Assembly (NCBI GenBank): GCA_964511535.1
Contig: CAZEFW010000192.1
Span: 1 to 14,343, forward strand
Length of the DNA stretch: 14,343 nt
Reading direction: 5' to 3'
Origin: CAZCFB01 sp964511535
GTDB taxonomy: Bacteria; Myxococcota_A; Polyangia; GCA-2747355; CAZCFB01
This document shows, piece by piece, positions 1-4,744 of the stretch; positions within the stretch are counted from its first letter, which is position 1, and every line of letters begins with the position of its first letter. Below the pieces are notes generated by a model. The model was not told the DNA's origin. It saw only the letters and a program-made list of their open reading frames with translations, and made no database searches. The translations under genes and the position numbers were made by a program.

Positions 1-120
1 GCTCGGGCTCGGGCGCGGGCTCGGGCTCGGGCTCGGGGGCGGGTTTGGGATCGGGCTCGGGCGCGGGCTCGGGCGCGGGCTCGGGTTTGGGGGCGGGTTT
101 TGGGGCGGGCGCGGGCTTCA
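1..120. repeat. Degenerate hexanucleotide repeat (about 20 units) encoding the Pro-X tract
   Basis: From base 1 to 120 the plus strand divides into twenty 6-base units, most of them GCTCGG, GCGCGG or GGGCGG, with a few GTTTGG or GATCGG variants. On the minus strand each unit encodes Pro plus Glu, Ala, Lys or Asp. The period is a multiple of three, so gain or loss of units would change tract length without shifting the frame. The array continues past the window edge, so the total copy number is unknown. Confidence 0.85.
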
Positions 121-304
121 GGGGCTCGGCAGCAGGTTTGGCTTTTGTCGCGGAGGCGAGGGCGGTGGGGCCGGGCAGTGGATCCACGGTGCCGGATCCC
201 GCGCCGGGGCTCCAGACCTTGGGGGCGAAGTGGCCATCCAGCAGAAGCAGGTTGGCGATCCCCAGCGCCAGCAGCAAAAATGAGCCCATCACCAGCCGGT
301 TCAT
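1..304 (-). CDS. Membrane-anchored Pro/Glu/Ala-rich protein, TonB-like N-terminal part (partial, 3' end outside window)
   Basis: Reading the minus strand from the ATG at 304-302 gives 101 open codons that run off the left edge of the window. The protein begins MNRLVMGSFLLLALGIANLL, a short positively charged start followed by one hydrophobic segment (about residues 5-22). This suits an uncleaved inner-membrane anchor or a signal peptide. After about 40 ordinary residues comes a tract of alternating proline (Pro-Ala, Pro-Lys, Pro-Glu, Pro-Asp) that is still running at the edge. Such rigid Pro-Glu/Pro-Lys tracts span the periplasm in TonB and also link domains in other envelope proteins (OmpA-like or SPOR-domain proteins). 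The C-terminal domain that would decide between these is missing. The start is supported by a Shine-Dalgarno-like AGAGGTG just upstream (314-308 on the minus strand). It is transcribed divergently from the dehydratase-like gene. The frame is convincing; the function is not established. Confidence 0.72.
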   Translation of the reverse strand, partial: MNRLVMGSFLLLALGIANLLLLDGHFAPKVWSPGAGSGTVDPLPGPTALASATKAKPAAEPLKPAPAPKPAPKPEPAPEPAPEPDPKPAPEPEPEPAPEPE

Positions 305-307
305 GGT

Positions 308-314
308 CACCTCT
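308..314 (-). promoter_or_regulatory. Ribosome binding site of the minus-strand Pro-rich protein
   Basis: On the minus strand AGAGGTG lies 3 bases before the ATG at 304 (5 bases counted from the AGAGG core). It fixes the start of a gene that otherwise has no stop codon inside the window. Confidence 0.6.
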
Positions 315-457
315 TCTGGGGTTTTGCACGCCTCATCGCGGCGACGCGCATCAACAAATGGTACAGGACAACAGAGCGAAATTCCAATCAATCACCTCCA
401 ATTTGCGTCTCGCCCTGTTCCCTTGACTCCCTGCTTCTCGTTTGACACAGCTTATAG

Positions 458-1624
458 ATGAGCCGTACCAGTTGTTCCCTGCCGCCTGCCCTGATCCAGC
501 TCCAGGATCTGCTGGATGCCGCAGGCCCTGCCGCCAAGGCGCTCTCCTCCAGAGGGATCCCGGTGCTCGGCTACACCTGCCCCGCCTTGCCCGAGGAGCT
601 GCCCCACGCCCTGGGCCTGCATCCGGTCAGGCTCCTGCTCTCCCTGGACGCGGATCAGCCGGCCGGAGGGCCGCCGGTGGAGACCTGCTGCGCCTGGGAG
701 CAGCGGTTGCTGGACCAGGCCGCGGCAGGCCGGTTCGGCCACCTGTGGGGCGTCGTCTTCTCCTGCAACACCTGCGACGCCATGCGCAACCTGTCAGAGC
801 GCTGGACCAGACATGTCAAGCAACCCGGCGTGGAAAAGCTCTTTGATTTGATCATGCCGCTATCGCGGGACGGTGAGGGGAGCTGGGACGAGATGGACGA
901 GGACCTGCAGCGGTTCAAGGGCTGGCTCGAGCGGCGCCTGGGCAGGGGGCTGAAGGCAGGGGCGCTGGAGTCGAGCGCGGCGCTGTTCAACCGAATCCGG
1001 GGCGCCCTGCGCGGGTTGCAGGCTGCCACCAGGGCTGGCCGGCTGCCTGCTGGCGCCCACCTGTCCGCCACCATCGCGGCGCAGACCGTGCAGCGAGAGG
1101 CCGCCGCGGACCTGCTGGAGCTGGCGCTGGACCAGCTGCGCCAGGAGCCGGTGACCGCGCGCCCGCCGGAGAGCCGGCCGCGCATCATGGTGCTGGGCGG
1201 CCCCCTCGACAGCCCGCGCCTGCTGGAGTGGCTGGACCGTATGCCGGCGGTGCTGGTGGAGGACGACAGCTGCAGCTTCTCCAGCTACTTCGTCGACTCC
1301 TCGGACCTGAGCGATGTGCGACCGTGGCAGGACCTCTCGGTTCGTCACCGCCGCAAGGCGGATTTCTCATCGGCGGGGCAGAGCAGCCCGCGGCGGCTGG
1401 CCCGCATGATCGAGCTGGTGGTGAGCCGGGGAGTGGACGGCGTGGTGTTCATCCCGATCAAGGGGTGCGATCCGCAGGCGTTCGACAACCAGCTGCTGAG
1501 GCGCGCGCTGGATGAGCGGCGGGTCCCTCACCTGACCCTGGAGGTGGCGCCGGCGCCGGGGGGCGTCCACCAGCTCAAGGAGCGCATGGATCACTTCTTC
1601 GACGAGCTCCAGCAGACGATGTAG
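458..1624 (+). CDS. 2-hydroxyacyl-CoA dehydratase / benzoyl-CoA reductase subunit-family protein (HgdB/FldC-like)
   Basis: The 388-residue protein carries the hallmarks of the 2-hydroxyacyl-CoA dehydratase D-component family. GYTCPALPEEL (residues 38-48, Cys41) is followed by an AxGxxPVRL-type stretch, here ALGLHPVRL. SCNTCDAMRNL (102-112, Cys103 and Cys106) matches the CDxxR region, and IKGCDPQAFDNQLLRRAL (334-351, Cys337) matches the C-terminal CDPxxxD-NxxL region. Known members form heterodimers that bind [4Fe-4S] clusters through such cysteines and remove water from 2-hydroxyacyl-CoA, or reduce benzoyl-CoA, after one-electron activation by an ATP-dependent HgdC-type activase. Neither a partner subunit nor an activase is visible in the window, so substrate and partners are unknown. 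Length is normal for one subunit. The start at 458 leaves the usual short N-terminus before the first motif, but I see no Shine-Dalgarno sequence in front of it. The family assignment is fairly sure; the specific reaction is not. Confidence 0.82.
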   Translation: MSRTSCSLPPALIQLQDLLDAAGPAAKALSSRGIPVLGYTCPALPEELPHALGLHPVRLLLSLDADQPAGGPPVETCCAWEQRLLDQAAAGRFGHLWGVVFSCNTCDAMRNLSERWTRHVKQPGVEKLFDLIMPLSRDGEGSWDEMDEDLQRFKGWLERRLGRGLKAGALESSAALFNRIRGALRGLQAATRAGRLPAGAHLSATIAAQTVQREAAADLLELALDQLRQEPVTARPPESRPRIMVLGGPLDSPRLLEWLDRMPAVLVEDDSCSFSSYFVDSSDLSDVRPWQDLSVRHRRKADFSSAGQSSPRRLARMIELVVSRGVDGVVFIPIKGCDPQAFDNQLLRRALDERRVPHLTLEVAPAPGGVHQLKERMDHFFDELQQTM

Positions 1625-1730
1625 CCCGAATCATTGGGCCAGCCGGGCGCACTTCTTGGACAGCGCCTGCCAACGCTGGTAACTCAATAGGCACCGCACG
1701 ATCCCTTCATCCCCCGTGCAGCAAAAAGGC

Positions 1731-1736
1731 GAGGTG
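1731..1736 (+). promoter_or_regulatory. Ribosome binding site selecting the TTG start of the AAA+ gene
   Basis: GAGGTG ends 5 bases before TTG at 1742 and 17 bases before the in-frame ATG at 1754. The spacing favours the TTG as the start codon. The rest of the 1625-1741 gap shows no strong promoter or a terminator with a T-tract. Confidence 0.6.
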
Positions 1737-1741
1737 ACCTC

Positions 1742-2614
1742 TTGAGCGTTCGAATGCACACCATCGACGACGTCGTGCTCCAGCTTGCCCACCCGGTCGA
1801 CCTCGACATTGAGTGGGTTGGCCGGCGCGAGCTGCGGCTCCAGCTGAGGGCCGCCTGGCTCCTGCTCGAGGACGAGGACGTGCCCCTCACGCCTCGGCTG
1901 GTGGGAAAGCCCGGCGTGGGCAAGACCACCCTGGCCTACGCCGTGGCGCGGGAGCTGGGCCGCGATGTCTACCTGATGCAAGCCACCATGGACACGCGCC
2001 CGGAGGACCTCATCGTCACGCCGGTCATCGGGGACGACAACAAGCTGCGCTACGTCGCCTCGCCCATTGTGACTGCCATGATCCGCGGCGGCGTCTGCGT
2101 GCTCGACGAGGGGAACCGCATGAGCGAAAAGTCGTGGGCGTCGCTGGCCCCGCTGCTGGACATGCGGCGCTATGTGGAGTCGCTGGTGGCGGGCATCCGG
2201 GTGTCGGCTCATCCGGACTTCCGCATGGTGGCCACCATGAACGACGACGCCTCCACCTTCGACCTGCCCGAGTACATCCACTCCCGGCTCCAGCCTCAGA
2301 TCCTCATCGACTTCCCCGAAGCCGCCGAGGAGGTGCTGATCATGAAGAAGGTGCTCCCCTTCGCCACCGAGGAGGTGCTGGCCTACGTGGTGAGCTTCCT
2401 GCAGCGGGCCCACGCCGCGGACGAGCGGTACACGGTGCGTGACGGGATCAACATCGCGCGCTACGCCCTCAAGACCCAGGCCATGGCGCGGGAGGAGGGA
2501 ACGGCCAAGTCCGACGAGCAGCTCATCGAGGACGCGCTGCAAGACTCGGTGATCATGATCCTGGGCGAGGAGGCGCTTCGGTACGTGGCGCCGGCGGGGT
2601 TGAGCGAGGTCTAA
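1742..2614 (+). CDS. MoxR-like AAA+ ATPase
   Basis: The 290-residue protein is a single AAA+ module of the MoxR/AAA_5 type. The Walker A loop is GKPGVGKTT (residues 55-63), Walker B is VCVLDEG (118-124), a sensor-1 Asn lies in VATMNDD (Asn167), and an arginine-finger candidate is Arg182 in HSRLQP. The segment between Walker A and B (TRPEDLIVTPVIGD) resembles the substrate-proximal region of MoxR proteins. MoxR ATPases act as chaperones that assemble or activate partner proteins and are usually encoded beside them, often with von Willebrand A-domain proteins. Here the partner is the next gene, whose ATG overlaps this stop codon (TAATG), so translation is probably coupled. No VWA gene follows. 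The TTG start is preferred because of ribosome-binding-site spacing; ATG at 1754 would shorten the protein by four residues. The family is secure; the role is inferred from the neighbour. Confidence 0.9.
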   Translation: MSVRMHTIDDVVLQLAHPVDLDIEWVGRRELRLQLRAAWLLLEDEDVPLTPRLVGKPGVGKTTLAYAVARELGRDVYLMQATMDTRPEDLIVTPVIGDDNKLRYVASPIVTAMIRGGVCVLDEGNRMSEKSWASLAPLLDMRRYVESLVAGIRVSAHPDFRMVATMNDDASTFDLPEYIHSRLQPQILIDFPEAAEEVLIMKKVLPFATEEVLAYVVSFLQRAHAADERYTVRDGINIARYALKTQAMAREEGTAKSDEQLIEDALQDSVIMILGEEALRYVAPAGLSEV

Positions 2615-4410
2615 TGGGGCAGGTCTTCCCCCTGCCCGTACTGCACGCGTCGCTGGAGTTCGCGGTGGCGGTGCGCCAGGCGGCCGAGGCGCTGCAGCCG
2701 GACTGCATCGCCGTGGAGCTGCCCGAGACCCTGACATCGCCGGTGCTGGCGGCGGTGCGGCGGCTGCCCTTGCTGAGCGTGGTGCACTACCGGGACGCCA
2801 GCAACGGGCGGCCAGTCTACCTGCCCATCGAGCCCGCCGATCCGCTGGTGGAGGCCATGCGATTCGGGCTGGAGCGGGAGCTGCCAGTGGCGCTGGTGGA
2901 TCAGGACGTCAGCGGCTACGGCAGGCACCGCGGGACCTACCCCGATCCATACGCGGTGCGGCGCATCGGCTACCAGGCGTACTGCGATGCCGTGGCCGAG
3001 GGTGAGCCCGAGGGGGAGCCTGACCCGGCGGACGCGGGCCGTGAGGCGGTGATGGCCTGGCACCTCGGGCGCCTGGCGGAGCGTCACCAGCGGGTGCTCT
3101 TCGTCTGCGGCATGGCGCACCTGCAGGGGGTCATGCGGGCCATGGAGCAGCCGGCGACGTCGGAGCCGCTGCGCAAGGTGAAGCGCGACGGCGTGACCCT
3201 CTCTCACCTGTCAGAGAAGTCGAGCAAGGAGGTGATGGCGGAGCCGCCGTACCTCTCGGCCGCCTACGAGGAGGCGCGCGGATCGGCGCCGGCTCTGGAC
3301 GACCTGGACCGGCTGCGCGTCCAGACCGAGCTGACACGCGATGCGCGGGACCGGCATGAAGAGGAGTCGGGCGAGACCGTCACGGCCGGGGCGCTGTCGG
3401 TGGTGGCCCGGTTCGCGCGCAACTGCGCTCTGGTGGAGGGGCGGCTGGCGCCAGATCTGTTCCAGCTGCTGGTGGCGGCGCGCGGGGCAGTGGACGACAA
3501 CTACGCTTACGAGGTGTGGCAGCTCGCCACCACCTGGCCGTTTCAGACTGACAGCCCCGGGCTGCCGGTGATCGAGCTGTCCATCGAGGACCTGTACAAC
3601 CACTGCCAGCACATTCGCTTCCACCGCACGCAGCGCACCAGGCGGCGGGGCATGTTGAGGCTGGTCAAGCAGCGGCCCGAAGAGGCGCGGCCGGGGGAGT
3701 GGAAGGAGGGCTGGGAGGGCAACGCCATCTGCTCTCATCAGCCCGAGGACCTGGTGGTGGAGAGCTACGGCGACTTCCTCAAGAAGAAGGCCAGGGGGAT
3801 CCTCTCGGCAGAGAGCTTCCGCGTGGAGCCGTTCTCCACCTCGCTGCTCGACGGGGTGGATGTGCGGGAGACCCTGCGCAACTGGCACCAGGGGCGCCTG
3901 TACGTCAAGGAGCACCAGGTGGTGAAGGGGGAGGTGGGGTCGGTCATCGTCATCTTCGACGAGGACGACCAGGGGCCGGAGCGATACCCGTGGACCCTCA
4001 CCTGGCAGGGAGAGCATGACCAGGAGTCGGACATGGCGTTCTACGCCACGCCGGCTGGAGACCAGCTGGTGGGGCCGGGCATTGCGCGCTGTGAGTACGG
4101 CGGGTTTCTGCTGACCTACCCGCCGGGGCGGATGTTCGGCGTGTTCGAGGACCCTTACTTCGAGGCCGCGCGCACCAAGGCGGAGCGTCTGCTCATGGCT
4201 GGCATCGACTACAGCCCGGAGCGGCTGGTGGTATACGTGGCCGCAAATCCCCCCCGCAGCCGGCTGCGGTCGGTGGCCGAGCGGTTCGGGCGCAAGGTGG
4301 TCTACATCCCGCTGGGCGACCTGTCGCCGCTGAGCCTCAAGCAGGTGAGGGTGTTTCATGTCCTGGACGGCCACCCGGTCCGCGACTGGGCCAAGGACTA
4401 CGTCCGCTAA
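2614..4410 (+). CDS. TraB/PrgY (TIKI-superfamily)-like N-terminal domain fused to a large unrecognised C-terminal region
   Basis: This 598-residue protein starts inside the stop codon of the AAA+ gene. Its first ~180 residues match the pattern of TraB/PrgY-like proteins. LHASLEF near the start (His11) resembles the GTAHxS motif, and ALQPDCIAVELPE (26-38, Glu35) resembles the PDxVAVEL motif. RVLFVCGMAHLQGV (160-173, His169) resembles the second Gly-x-x-His motif. The TIKI/TraB/EreA/ChaN superfamily includes proposed metalloproteases and hydrolases using such His/Glu residues. The DUF5682 family encoded next to MoxR genes is, from memory, a similar arrangement. Residues ~200-598 are not recognised; they contain DGVDVRETLRNWHQGRLYVK and a Gly/Tyr/Pro-rich stretch near CEYGGFLLTYPPGRMFG. 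No signal peptide or membrane segment is visible, so the pair is probably cytoplasmic. The stop codon belongs to a repeat element, so the C-terminus may not be ancestral. Confidence 0.8.
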   Translation: MGQVFPLPVLHASLEFAVAVRQAAEALQPDCIAVELPETLTSPVLAAVRRLPLLSVVHYRDASNGRPVYLPIEPADPLVEAMRFGLERELPVALVDQDVSGYGRHRGTYPDPYAVRRIGYQAYCDAVAEGEPEGEPDPADAGREAVMAWHLGRLAERHQRVLFVCGMAHLQGVMRAMEQPATSEPLRKVKRDGVTLSHLSEKSSKEVMAEPPYLSAAYEEARGSAPALDDLDRLRVQTELTRDARDRHEEESGETVTAGALSVVARFARNCALVEGRLAPDLFQLLVAARGAVDDNYAYEVWQLATTWPFQTDSPGLPVIELSIEDLYNHCQHIRFHRTQRTRRRGMLRLVKQRPEEARPGEWKEGWEGNAICSHQPEDLVVESYGDFLKKKARGILSAESFRVEPFSTSLLDGVDVRETLRNWHQGRLYVKEHQVVKGEVGSVIVIFDEDDQGPERYPWTLTWQGEHDQESDMAFYATPAGDQLVGPGIARCEYGGFLLTYPPGRMFGVFEDPYFEAARTKAERLLMAGIDYSPERLVVYVAANPPRSRLRSVAERFGRKVVYIPLGDLSPLSLKQVRVFHVLDGHPVRDWAKDYVR

Positions 4411-4497
4411 AATGTCATATAGGGGGGTCTGACCCCACCACTTGACACTTTGTAAAATGTCATATAGGGGGGTCTGATCCCTACACTTGACATTTTA
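4408..4497. repeat. Two tandem 45-bp palindromic REP/MITE-like units
   Basis: Unit 1 (4408-4452) and unit 2 (4453-4497) are directly adjacent and differ at 5 of 45 positions; their first 25 bases are identical. Each is an imperfect palindrome. In unit 2, TAAAATGTCA (4453-4462) is exactly complementary to TGACATTTTA (4488-4497). In unit 1 the outer arms are weaker, but an inner GGGGTC-T-GACCCC (4424-4436) forms a perfect 6-bp stem. The GGGGTCTGACCCC core with TGACATTTT ends is, from memory, like short palindromes scattered in bacterial genomes together with REP-associated tyrosine transposases. No transposase is present here. The first three bases of unit 1 are the TAA stop of the upstream gene. 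Confidence 0.85.
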
Positions 4498-4517
4498 TTG
4501 ATGGGCGAGGCTTTGTG

Positions 4518-4653
4518 GGGTTGTGCACGTGAGGCGCCCCTCCGGGGGAGTCCTCCCTGCTCGCCTCCCTTTGGGAGGCTCCGCTGGGTTGTGCACGTGC
4601 GGCGCCCCTCCGGGGGAGTCCTCCCTGCTCGCCTCCCTTTGGGAGGCTCCGCG
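4518..4653. repeat. Two tandem 68-bp units with a strong hairpin
   Basis: Copy 1 (4518-4585) and copy 2 (4586-4653) are identical except for A4532/C4600 and the final base. Each begins GGGTTGTGCACGTG and contains a short CCCC/GGGG inverted stretch followed by a perfect 7-bp stem with a TTT loop, GCCTCCCTTTGGGAGGC (4563-4579 and 4631-4647). The near identity implies a recent duplication. The hairpins could stop transcription or protect the 3' end of the upstream mRNA, but no T-tract follows, so I do not call them intrinsic terminators. Together with the 45-bp units they fill nearly all of the gap between 4411 and the promoter of the next gene. No ORF is supportable here. Confidence 0.88.
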
Positions 4654-4699
4654 ATGAAGGTCGGACTTATGTAAATAAATTGCTTTCCGTTATCTCACG

Positions 4700-4705
4700 T
4701 ATAAT
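4700..4705 (+). promoter_or_regulatory. Candidate -10 box for the AMIN coiled-coil gene
   Basis: TATAAT at 4700-4705 matches the consensus exactly and sits in an AT-rich patch (about 4665-4705) that stands out in this GC-rich window. The only -35-like hexamer nearby is TTGCTT (4680-4685) at a short 14-base spacing, so the assignment is tentative. A transcript starting about 7 bases downstream would begin after the GTG at 4709. This supports ATG 4745 as the real start of the following gene. Confidence 0.4.
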
Positions 4706-4744
4706 CTGGTGGGCGATTGGGCCCTGTTTGTGGTGGATTCTGAG

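Noticed and set aside
45..461. Plus-strand frame encoding a Gly-Ser-Ala repeat protein at the left end
   Set aside because: It is the antisense reading of the Pro-X hexamer array. The minus strand has a ribosome binding site, a membrane anchor and a biologically sensible tract.
1624..1648. GCCCG/CGGGC inverted stretch after the dehydratase-like gene as a terminator
   Set aside because: The stem is short with competing pairings and there is no T-tract.
1631..4374. Long minus-strand open frames opposite the AAA+ and TraB-like genes
   Set aside because: They are shadows of the coding strand; Walker motifs and TraB-like motifs are on the plus strand.
4563..4647. The GCCTCCC/GGGAGGC hairpins as intrinsic terminators
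   Set aside because: The stems are good, but neither is followed by a run of T. A different RNA or DNA role cannot be excluded.
4408..4653. CRISPR array
   Set aside because: There are only two copies of each of two different repeats, directly abutting with no spacers, and no cas gene.
4709..4744. GTG at 4709 as start of the AMIN coiled-coil gene
   Set aside because: It lies almost on top of the -10 box, upstream of the expected transcript start, and would put 12 residues before a good signal peptide.
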